Shown: piece by piece, positions 34,970 to 42,924 of the stretch | Layout of the letters: the number at the start of each line of letters is the position of its first letter | Position numbering within the stretch: the first letter of the stretch is position 1 | Assembly (NCBI RefSeq): GCF_000341085.1 | Contig: NZ_ANBA01000007.1 | Coordinates: forward strand, 1-64,000 | Direction of reading: 5' to 3' | Origin: Nocardiopsis ganjiahuensis DSM 45031 | GTDB taxonomy: Bacteria > Actinomycetota > Actinomycetes > Streptosporangiales > Streptosporangiaceae | Length of the DNA stretch: 64,000 nucleotides | Notes under the pieces: generated by a model | The model's input: the letters and a program-made list of their open reading frames with translations, nothing else | Databases searched by the model: none | What the model was told of the DNA's origin: nothing | Position numbers and translations under genes: made by a program

Positions 34970-35542
34970 ATGAGAGAGCACACCATCGACGCGCACACCG
35001 TGCGCGGGCTGCTCGAAACCGATCCCCACACCCTGCTCGTCGACGTGCGGACCCCCGCCGAGTACGAGAGCTCCCACATTCCCGGCGCGGTCAACCTGCC
35101 GCTGGGGCGGGTGGACGCCCACCTGGAGCGGATCGTCGCCGACGCCGGGGGCCGCCTGGTCCTGGTCTGCCAGTCGGGCGGCAGAGCGACGCAGTGCCAG
35201 GGCAAGCTGGCTTCCGCCGGTCTGGTCGACACGGTCGTCATGAACGGCGGCATGAACGCCTGGGAGTCCCAGGGCGCGCCGGTGCAACGCGGTCGCGAGC
35301 GCTGGGCCCTGGAACGCCAGGTGCGGCTGGTGGCCGGCGGAATCGTCCTGGCCTCGGTGCTCGCCTCCCTGGTCTGGCCCTCGGCGGTCGCGGTCGCGGG
35401 CTTCGTGGGAGCGGGACTGGCCTTCGCGGCCGTCACCGACACCTGCGCCATGGGCATGGCCCTGACCCGGCTGCCCTACAACCAGCCGAGCAACGACGTC
35501 GACATCGAGGAGTCCCTGGCGCGCATCGGTGCCCGCCGATGA
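34970..35542 (+). CDS. Rhodanese with C-terminal membrane domain (YgaP-like)
   Basis: A 190-residue protein. The N-terminal ~105 residues are a rhodanese (sulfurtransferase) domain: LLVDVRTPAEYESSHIPGA and the active loop VCQSGGRATQC with the persulfide-carrying Cys. The rest is a DUF2892-type two-helix membrane hairpin (LVAGGIVLASVLASLVWP, AVAGFVGAGLAFAAV), as in YgaP. It should move sulfane sulfur at the inner face of the membrane. AAGGAG lies before the ATG at 34970. Two operators upstream place it in the persulfide regulon, between the sensor and the dioxygenase. Confidence 0.9.
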   Translation: MREHTIDAHTVRGLLETDPHTLLVDVRTPAEYESSHIPGAVNLPLGRVDAHLERIVADAGGRLVLVCQSGGRATQCQGKLASAGLVDTVVMNGGMNAWESQGAPVQRGRERWALERQVRLVAGGIVLASVLASLVWPSAVAVAGFVGAGLAFAAVTDTCAMGMALTRLPYNQPSNDVDIEESLARIGARR

Positions 35543-35575
35543 GCGCCGCGGGCAGGGTACCCCTCTGTCTTCTGG

Positions 35576-35591
35576 ATACTCCCCGGAGTAT
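35576..35591. promoter_or_regulatory. CstR/CsoR-type operator 4
   Basis: ATACTCCCCGGAGTAT, a perfect palindrome, 39 bases before the dioxygenase start. It shows the dioxygenase gene has its own regulated promoter. Confidence 0.82.
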
Positions 35592-35630
35592 CTGAACAGC
35601 ACGGACACATCACCTGACAAGGAGAAGGAC

Positions 35631-37049
<1,419 letters not shown>

Positions 37050-37054
37050 ACGGG

Positions 37055-37118
37055 GGCAGGGGCGGTGCCTGCCGCGCCGGAGCGTGCGGGCCGGACGAAG
37101 GCGGGCACCGCCCCTGCC
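37055..37118 (+). terminator. 19-bp stem hairpin after the dioxygenase gene
   Basis: Arms at 37055-37073 and 37100-37118 pair over 19 positions with one wobble, across a 26-base loop. It begins six bases after the dioxygenase stop. The exporter gene 79 bases downstream may be reached by read-through. Confidence 0.75.
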
Positions 37119-37196
37119 GTTTCCGGGGTGCTACGCCCCTTCCACTCCGTCAACGGCCGTCCGTGCGCGGCCGCGAACCATGGAAGCAGAGTCCAC

Positions 37197-38069
37197 ATGG
37201 AGTTTCAGATCGTCCTCGTCCTGGGCCTGGCCGTGGGGGTGGGACTCGCGCTCGGGCTGCTCGGGGGCGGCGGTTCCATCCTGATGGTTCCGCTCCTCAC
37301 CTACGTCGCGGGGATGGAACCGAAGGAGGCCGTGGCCGCCTCCCTGTTCGTCGTGGGAGCCACCTCACTGGTCAGCGTCTTCGCGCACGCACGTGCCGGA
37401 AACGTCCGATGGCGCACCGGGCTGGTGTTCGGGGCGGCGGGCATGGCGGGCGCTTTCCTCGGCGGCCTCGCGGGCGGATATCTCCCCGGGAGCCTGTTGA
37501 TGATCGCCTTCGCCCTGATGATGGTCGCCACTTCCGTGACCATGATCAGGGGCAGGCGGAAGGTGCCCGCCGGGAGCGGGGAGACCGGAGCGCTTCCGCT
37601 GCGGCGAGTCGTCCTCGACGGTCTGGCTGTGGGGGCGGTCACCGGCCTGGTCGGCGCGGGCGGCGGTTTCCTCGTCGTGCCCGCCCTGATGCTGCTCGGC
37701 GGTCTGGCGATGCGGGCCGCCGTCGCCACCTCCCTGCTCGTGATCGCGATGAAGTCCTTCGCCGGTCTCACCGGGTACCTGACGACCGTCAGCCTGGACT
37801 GGGCCCTCGTGGCCGCGGTCACGGCTCTCGCCGTCGCGGGGTCGCTCATCGGATCCCTCCTGACCTCGCGTGTGCCCGAAGCCGCCCTGCGCAAGGGTTT
37901 CGGGGTGTTCGTGCTGTTCATGGGCGTGTTCGTCCTCGCCCAGGAGCTCCCCGCCCCCTACGGCCTGCTTCCGCCCGTGCTGGTGGCCCTCCTGGCGGGC
38001 CTGGTGCTGGTGTGCCGCCTGATCGGTGAGTACTGTCCGCTGCTGCCGCTCCTGCGGCCGAGGACGTGA
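37197..38069 (+). CDS. TauE/SafE sulfite exporter family protein
   Basis: A 290-residue inner-membrane protein with about eight helices in two repeats: GLLGGGGSILMVPLLTYVAG in the first half and VGAGGGFLVVPALMLLGGLA in the second. This duplicated Gly-rich motif is the TauE/SafE hallmark. In sulfur regulons TauE exports sulfite produced by persulfide oxidation. The ATG at 37197 is preceded by GGAAGCAGAG. The 3' part is overlapped on the opposite strand by the frame of the MFS gene. Confidence 0.9.
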   Translation: MEFQIVLVLGLAVGVGLALGLLGGGGSILMVPLLTYVAGMEPKEAVAASLFVVGATSLVSVFAHARAGNVRWRTGLVFGAAGMAGAFLGGLAGGYLPGSLLMIAFALMMVATSVTMIRGRRKVPAGSGETGALPLRRVVLDGLAVGAVTGLVGAGGGFLVVPALMLLGGLAMRAAVATSLLVIAMKSFAGLTGYLTTVSLDWALVAAVTALAVAGSLIGSLLTSRVPEAALRKGFGVFVLFMGVFVLAQELPAPYGLLPPVLVALLAGLVLVCRLIGEYCPLLPLLRPRT

Positions 38070-39332
38070 TCGGCCCGGGTCCTCCTCGGGGAGGAGGTCG
38101 TTCGTCCCCTGATCCTCCGCCTTCCGGGCGCGAGGGCTCCGGTCGACCAGGGCGGTGCAGAACGCCGCCAGGAGCGCGAGTGAGGCCGGGACCAGAAGCA
38201 GCGCGAACAGGCCCTGGGGCGAACCCGTGCCACTGAGCCAGGGGCCGGACGCGGAGGAGATCAGCGCGCCGCCCCCGATGGACACCGCGGTGGACAGGCC
38301 CAGGGCGGTCCCCGCGAGATCGTCGCGCTCGGACATCACCCCCGTGTTCACGACGGGAGTGGTCAGACCGTTGCCGACGCCGATGGACACGCAGCAGAGG
38401 AAGAACACCAGGGGCGGGATCGCCGTCGATGCCGAAAGGAGCAGGCCGACCGACAACCCCAGGCAGGTCAGGGCGCGCGCGTGGACGAGGACGCGGCTCC
38501 TGAAGACCCTGGGGGCGAGGGTGCCGGTCAGGTAGCTGCCCAGGACGAACCCGGCCGGTACCAGCGCCATGTACAGGCCCAGCGCCGCGCTCGATCCGCC
38601 GGATCGGTCGCCCATGACCAGGGGCGCTCCGCCCAGGAACACGTAGAGCGTCCCCATCGAGCAGGCCATGCAGAGCGAATAGGCCCAGAACCGGGGCGAG
38701 CTCAGCACCTGCCGGACCGAGGAGGGGAAGTTCCCTTGGGAATTCGCTGCTGGGGAGGAGGTCTCCGTCATTCTCCGCAGCGACACCACGAGAACGGTTC
38801 CGCCGACGACCGCGAGGGCAGCGAAGATCGAACGCCATCCGAACAGTTCGTCCGCGATACCGCCCAGTGGGGCTCCGAGCATGGGGGCGAGCGCCCATCC
38901 CATGCCCGCGAAGCCCATTCTCCTTGTCGCGTCGCTCCCGTTCGATGTCTCCTTGATGGCGACCATGGCCACCGAGAAACACGCCGCGATCGACGCCTGG
39001 AGCATCCGGCAGGCGAGGAACACCCCGATGTGCGGTGCCAGCGCGCAGCCGATGGAGGAGGCGGTGAAGACCGCGACGGAGACCAGAACGACCGGTCGGC
39101 GCCCGTAGCGGTCCGACAGGGCGCCGGCGGCCGCCTCCACCAGGACGGTCGCGACCGCGTATCCGGCGATCGAGAGGTTGACCAGGGCGAAGCCGACCCC
39201 GAACGCGTCCGCGATGTCCGGCAGGGCGGGCAGGTGGACGGTGACCGGAAGTACCGAGAGCGCGGCCAGGAAGACGAGGAGCGCGCGGCTCGGCGGGGCT
39301 GTCGGCGTCTGTTTCCCGGAGGGTCTGGGCAT
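37365..39332 (-). CDS. Bcr/CflA-type MFS drug transporter with read-through antisense tail
   Basis: The open frame is 655 residues, but the MFS protein occupies only about the first 410. Twelve helices are visible, with the family loop ALSDRYGRRPVVL between helices 2 and 3. It is a proton-linked exporter of the Bcr/CflA drug group. After LVDRSPRARKAEDQG the frame has no stop and continues 705 bases antisense through tauE, where composition becomes His/Gln/Gly-rich and membrane-free. The usual stop near 38100 seems lost, so the natural product may carry a ~240-residue tail or a sequencing error hides the stop. GAAGGAAAG precedes the ATG. Confidence 0.8.
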   Translation of the reverse strand: MPRPSGKQTPTAPPSRALLVFLAALSVLPVTVHLPALPDIADAFGVGFALVNLSIAGYAVATVLVEAAAGALSDRYGRRPVVLVSVAVFTASSIGCALAPHIGVFLACRMLQASIAACFSVAMVAIKETSNGSDATRRMGFAGMGWALAPMLGAPLGGIADELFGWRSIFAALAVVGGTVLVVSLRRMTETSSPAANSQGNFPSSVRQVLSSPRFWAYSLCMACSMGTLYVFLGGAPLVMGDRSGGSSAALGLYMALVPAGFVLGSYLTGTLAPRVFRSRVLVHARALTCLGLSVGLLLSASTAIPPLVFFLCCVSIGVGNGLTTPVVNTGVMSERDDLAGTALGLSTAVSIGGGALISSASGPWLSGTGSPQGLFALLLVPASLALLAAFCTALVDRSPRARKAEDQGTNDLLPEEDPGRSRPRPQERQQRTVLTDQAAHQHQARQEGHQHGRKQAVGGGELLGEDEHAHEQHEHPETLAQGGFGHTRGQEGSDERPRDGESRDRGHEGPVQADGRQVPGETGEGLHRDHEQGGGDGGPHRQTAEQHQGGHDEETAARADQAGDRPHSQTVEDDSPQRKRSGLPAPGGHLPPAPDHGHGSGDHHQGEGDHQQAPGEISAREAAEESARHARRPEHQPGAPSDVSGTCVREDADQ

Positions 39333-39846
39333 GCCGCTTTCCTTCTCGTGTTCACCGGTCCGCCGGGGGAGTGCCCTTCCCGGGGGCCCCGTCTTCCCCG
39401 GCGGCCGGAGCGGGGGCGGCCGTGGTCAGCGGCGGGTGGAGGCTTCCTCCGAGGTAAAGGGAATCTGTCCTCGGCGCCAGTTCTTTCTGTCGGACGCGGC
39501 GCCGCGGTAAGGGAATTCGGGAAGGCTTTCCGTAGACCGGTGGGGGATCTGGCAAGAGTCTTTCCAGTTTGGCGGGCTGTGGTCCGCGAAAGTCGACAGT
39601 ACCAGTGCGAATGCGACCCGGAGGGCTTCACCGGTCCGGTTCAACGGTACCCGATTACCAGGCGGGAACAGGCCTTGACCGCACAATTCGGGAATGCTTA
39701 CCCTGCTCGGAAACAGGTTCGAGGAATTCCGGGGAAACTCGGAATTCCTGCGGACACCTCCCTTCACGGCACCGGGCAGAACCGAGCCCTGTGGCCGCGA
39801 ACCGAGCCTTCCTGGGCCGGAGAACGGCCCCGGTCCCCCGCTACGG

Positions 39847-39868
39847 CTTGTCGGCACGTGCCGACAAG
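39847..39868. promoter_or_regulatory. Perfect 22-bp palindrome before the AA10 gene
   Basis: Arm CTTGTCGGCAC is followed immediately by its exact complement, ending 29 bases before the ATG. It may be an operator or an mRNA hairpin covering the 5' leader. The preceding 39333-39846 stretch has AT-richer patches suggesting a promoter but no gene I can support. Confidence 0.65.
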
Positions 39869-39897
39869 TCCGTGACCCCCGAGAAGGACGAAAGCCC

Positions 39898-40413
39898 ATG
39901 ATGAACCGCAAGCTCCGCTCCCTTGCCGCGACGGCCGCCTCCGCCGTGCTCATCTTCACGCTCATGCCGGCCGGTACGGCCAACGCGCACGGATACGTCT
40001 CCAACCCCGCCAGCCGCCAGGCCCAGTGCGCCGCCGGTGTCGTCCAGTGCGGCGGCATCCAGTGGGAGCCGCAGAGCGTCGAGGGCCCCAAGGGCCTGAT
40101 GAGCTGCTCGGGCGGCAACGCGCGCTTCTCCGAGCTCGACGACGACAACTACGGCTGGCAGGTCGCCGACGTCGGCACCAACGCCACCTTCGACTGGATC
40201 ATCACCGCCAACCACTCCACCGCCACGTGGGAGTACTTCATCAACGGCAACCTCGTGGCCAGCTTCAACGACCACGGTGCCCAGCCCCCGTCCAGGTTCA
40301 GCCACAACGTCGACCTGTCCGGGTACAGCGGCAGGCAGACCGTTCTGGCCCGGTGGAACGTGGCCGACACGGCCAACGCCTTCTACGTCTGCATCGACGT
40401 CAACATCCGGTGA
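39898..40413 (+). CDS. Small secreted AA10 lytic polysaccharide monooxygenase
   Basis: A 171-residue secreted copper enzyme. A signal peptide (KLRSLAATAASAVLIFTLMP) ends at TANA, exposing His31 as the mature N-terminus (HGYVSNPASR). His106 in TANHSTATWEYF is the second ligand of the copper histidine brace. NAFYVCIDVNI ends the domain. Mature length is about 141 residues, at the short end for AA10; there is no extra binding module. Such enzymes oxidatively cut chitin or cellulose. Context gives no substrate. It is preceded by a palindrome and followed by tandem repeats and a terminator. Confidence 0.93.
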   Translation: MMNRKLRSLAATAASAVLIFTLMPAGTANAHGYVSNPASRQAQCAAGVVQCGGIQWEPQSVEGPKGLMSCSGGNARFSELDDDNYGWQVADVGTNATFDWIITANHSTATWEYFINGNLVASFNDHGAQPPSRFSHNVDLSGYSGRQTVLARWNVADTANAFYVCIDVNIR

Positions 40414-40415
40414 CC

Positions 40416-40471
40416 CCGAACCGCTGACTCCGAGCCCCTGACTCCGAGCCCCTGTCTCCGAGCCGCTGATT
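40416..40471 (+). repeat. Four tandem 14-bp repeats after the AA10 stop
   Basis: Units CCGAACCGCTGACT, CCGAGCCCCTGACT, CCGAGCCCCTGTCT and CCGAGCCGCTGATT follow one another exactly from 40416. They start two bases after the stop and end at the terminator stem. Probably replication slippage; they extend the 3' untranslated region. Confidence 0.85.
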
Positions 40472-40476
40472 CCGGA

Positions 40477-40514
40477 CGTGCCCCGGCCCGCAACTGTCTT
40501 GGGGCCGGGGCACG
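40477..40514 (+). terminator. 13-bp hairpin terminator of the AA10 gene
   Basis: CGTGCCCCGGCCC and its exact complement enclose a 12-base loop (GCAACTGTCTTG). It directly follows the 14-bp repeats. Confidence 0.8.
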
Positions 40515-40654
40515 CTGTGTTCGATGAGCGCTGCCGGTCCGCCGGGTGTGAGTGGAGCTGGACCTAGGGGAAGGGAAGTTCGCTCTGGCCGTGCCTGGAC
40601 GGAGCCTCGCGTGCTCTTGGGCCCACCGGAAAGACCTTGGCCCGGGTGAGATCG

Positions 40655-41051
40655 TCCGTGAGCGATGGCCCGCTCCCCGGGACCGCGGAGCTTGGCCTGG
40701 TCAGAGTCGGCGTTCTTCTTCCACTGCGGCTTGCCCCGGCCCTCGAACGGGCAGAACAGCACATCCGACAGGCTCACGTACCCCTTGTCCGAGGGTGGGT
40801 GCTTGCTGGGCGAGCAGGTCCGTGGCCTCGCGCACGTAGCGCTATGCGGTCGTGGTTCCCACCTCGAAACCGGCCGCGACCTGGGTGAAGGAATTGCCTT
40901 TGTACAGGTGGACTCCCGCCAGCAGTGCCTGCTGTGCGGGGCCCAAGCGGCGCCATCGGGAACCGGTGTTCTTACTATGGGTGCGGATGGTGCGGGCGGC
41001 CGAGTTCAATGTCCGGCGCGGCAACGGCAGGCAGGCGCGGTAAAACAGCAT
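40655..41051 (-). pseudogene. Remnant of an IS5-family (IS112-like) transposase
   Basis: The N-terminal domain is recognisable (MLFYRACLPLPRRTLNSAAR, SRWRRLGPAQQALLAGVHL, FTQVAAGFEVGTTTA), but a TAG at 40842-40844 stands where the family has Trp before RYVREATDLLAQ. After that the DDE core is deleted and a short C-terminal piece in another frame appears (FEGRGKPQWKKNADSDQAKL, RGPGERAIAHG). It cannot make active transposase. It lies 430 bases upstream of the peptide cassette. Confidence 0.75.
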
Positions 41052-41389
41052 GTGGAGCGTCTGGTGCTGGGTTTTCTTGGTCGTTAACTCCTGTGCCAGG
41101 GGCTTCTTGCTGTTCAGGGGTGGTTTCGTCAGACCGGTACGGGGTGGTGACCTGCGCCTTCAGGTTGGAAAAGGCTCAGTGGAGTCATCGGCCTGACCCT
41201 CCTTTGCGGACGGGTGCGGCCACCCAGCCCAAGGAGCGGACGAGGCCCACTCGGCGAGGCGACTCAACGCCGGGCACCGACATTTCCGCACCGGCGGTCC
41301 GGATTCCGTCACGCTCCGATTGATGGGATCATCGAATGCACGGACTCCGCCACCCGTTTTCCTTGTTGCTTCTGTTAATTTCCGGTGAC

Positions 41390-41410
41390 TGCGCCAATGG
41401 ACCTGGCGCA
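41390..41410. promoter_or_regulatory. Operator-like inverted repeat before the peptide gene
   Basis: TGCGCCA and its exact complement TGGCGCA flank ATGGACC, 70 bases before the peptide start and next to an AT-rich stretch. A short CTGCTG/CAGCAG hairpin follows at 41435-41454. They may control the peptide cassette; nothing else is seen in 41052-41479. Confidence 0.45.
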
Positions 41411-41479
41411 AGGGCACATCAAACCTTTATGGTTCTGCTGTCGCCCCACAGCAGGGCGCGATGAGAGAAAGGCTGTTCC

Positions 41480-41695
41480 ATGAAGGCTGCCCCCCTCCTT
41501 CGTCTCGCCGACCGGATTCTCGAACGCTTCATCCCCCGGGCCGAAGCCCAGGCCGCCGCCGCGCCGTGCGGCTACCAGTACCGCTGCGTCAGCAGCACCT
41601 GCACCCGCGGCGTGTACAGGCAGCGCCGCGAGTGCTGCCTGCAGGGCGGCGACGCCCGTTGCAGCTCGTGGGTGACCATCGCCTGCGACTGCTGA
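41480..41695 (+). CDS. Eight-cysteine peptide precursor (predicted secreted, disulfide-rich)
   Basis: A 71-residue precursor. Residues 1-25 form an amphipathic leader (LLRLADRILERFIPRAEAQA) ending in AXA-type signal-peptidase sites. The ~45-residue core holds Cys30, 36, 41, 52, 53, 61, 69 and 71, enough for four disulfides. GAGAGAAAGG precedes the ATG. The four genes downstream encode a redox membrane protein, a thioredoxin, an ABC exporter and a signal peptidase, which together could oxidise, export and cleave exactly such a peptide. A hairpin between this gene and the rest should favour precursor transcripts. I recognise no family for the core; antimicrobial, toxin or signal roles are open. 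Confidence 0.75.
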   Translation: MKAAPLLRLADRILERFIPRAEAQAAAAPCGYQYRCVSSTCTRGVYRQRRECCLQGGDARCSSWVTIACDC

Positions 41696-41709
41696 CCCCC
41701 GGTCGGCGC

Positions 41710-41736
41710 GGCCCTGCCCTGTGACGGGGCAGGGCC
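41710..41736 (+). terminator. Attenuator-like hairpin after the peptide gene
   Basis: GGCCCTGCCC pairs perfectly with GGGCAGGGCC across a 7-base loop, between the peptide stop (41695) and the MauE-like start (41773). A partial terminator here would give more peptide mRNA than machinery mRNA, as in many bacteriocin operons. Confidence 0.65.
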
Positions 41737-41772
41737 GGCGCCGGTCCCCCTTCCTCCGATCCCCCGTGACCT

Positions 41773-42351
41773 GTGAAGCGGATCCCCTTGCTCGTACTCA
41801 CCACGTTCTTCCTGCAGGCCGCGGTCGCCGGGATCTTCCTCACCTCCGGACTGTCCAAGGTTCGCGGTGAGGCCAACCTCCGAACCTGGGCGGACCTGGC
41901 CGAACGCCTTCCTGTTCCGCGTTTCCCCGCCCGCGCCGCCTCCCACACGCACATCGCGGTCGAACTGCTCGTGGGTGTCGCCCTGCTCGCCGGGACGTGG
42001 GTACGGGTGCCCGCCCTCGTCGCAGCCACCGTCCTGTTCGCGGTGTTCGCCCTACTCGCCCTGTACTCCGTGCGCGCGGAGAAGGCCGTCACGTGCTCGT
42101 GCTTCGGCAAGGCCGAATCCGTGCTGGGGTGGCCGCACGTGTGGCGCAACGCCGTGCTGACCGCGCTTGCCGCCGCCGGCCTGGGGTGCTCCCTCGCGCT
42201 CGGTCCCGAGCTTCCGACCCTGGGCGGGGCGGCCGTGGCGCTGGCGGCCGCCGTCGCGGTCACGGCGGCGGCGTTCTACTTCGACGACCTCGTCGACCTC
42301 TTCAGTCCCGGAGCGGGCGGTACGCCGTCCACGCCTCTCCCCCACGCATAG
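41773..42351 (+). CDS. MauE/DoxX-like redox membrane protein
   Basis: A 192-residue protein with about four to five helices. The first half begins with a helix and a conserved SGLSKVRGE loop; the cysteine pair is in TCSCFGKAESVLGWPHVWRN (Cys108, Cys110). This CxC-FG loop and topology fit MauE, which with MauD helps form the many disulfides of the methylamine dehydrogenase small subunit. No methylamine dehydrogenase genes are near; instead the adjacent gene encodes an 8-Cys peptide, the likely client. The start is a GTG with weak site. Predicted role: electron transfer for disulfide formation at the outer membrane face. Confidence 0.82.
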   Translation: MKRIPLLVLTTFFLQAAVAGIFLTSGLSKVRGEANLRTWADLAERLPVPRFPARAASHTHIAVELLVGVALLAGTWVRVPALVAATVLFAVFALLALYSVRAEKAVTCSCFGKAESVLGWPHVWRNAVLTALAAAGLGCSLALGPELPTLGGAAVALAAAVAVTAAAFYFDDLVDLFSPGAGGTPSTPLPHA

Positions 42352-42366
42352 AACCTGGAGAACGTG

Positions 42367-42924
42367 ATGGGAATCCTCATCGCGGCGGTCGTGGTGCTGA
42401 CCGCTCTCACGCTGTTCAACCTGGTGCTGACCATGGCCCTGGTGCGCCGCCTGCGCCGGTTGGAGGACCCTGGGCATGGAGGGGCGTTCCCCGTGTTCCC
42501 GGACCTGGAGGAGGTCCCGGCCGGTAGGGCCGTGCCGGAGTTCACCGCCACGACCAAGGACGGGGTCGAGGTCTCCTCGAAGAAGCGGCTCGGCGACCGG
42601 GCGGTGTACGCGTTCTTCGACACCAGCTGCGGCACCTGCAAGAAGCAGCTCCAGCCCCTGGTGGACTTCGCCAAGGACGCGGGTCTGTCCCCCGAGCAGG
42701 TCATCGCGTTCGTGGGGCACGAGGACCCCGAGGCCGACGCGGACGCCTACACCTCCGTCCTGGAGGGGCACACCACCGTCGTCATGCAGAGCCTCGGCGA
42801 CGAGGTCGGCCAGGCGTTCTCACCCGGTGGCATCCCCGCCATCATCCTCGCCGACTCCGGCGGTGTGGTGGTCCGCTCCGGTGTGGAGGTCAAGAACGTC
42901 GCGGCCGCCTTCCTGGAGACCTGA
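42367..42924 (+). CDS. Membrane-anchored thioredoxin-like protein (MauD/TlpA type)
   Basis: A 185-residue protein with one N-terminal membrane helix (ILIAAVVVLTALTLFNLVL) and an extracytoplasmic thioredoxin fold. The active site is CGTC in FFDTSCGTCKKQL (Cys88, Cys91), and the cis-proline region is SPGGIPAIILADSGG. CGTC and the anchor resemble MauD, a partner of MauE. It likely oxidises or isomerises disulfides in the exported peptide. The start ATG at 42367 has GGAG six bases before. Its TGA overlaps the ABC gene's ATG (TGATG), so translation is coupled. Confidence 0.85.
   Translation: MGILIAAVVVLTALTLFNLVLTMALVRRLRRLEDPGHGGAFPVFPDLEEVPAGRAVPEFTATTKDGVEVSSKKRLGDRAVYAFFDTSCGTCKKQLQPLVDFAKDAGLSPEQVIAFVGHEDPEADADAYTSVLEGHTTVVMQSLGDEVGQAFSPGGIPAIILADSGGVVVRSGVEVKNVAAAFLET

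Noticed and set aside
41773-42924. Methylamine utilisation (mau) operon
   Set aside because: MauE- and MauD-like genes are present, but no methylamine dehydrogenase subunits, amicyanin or MauG.
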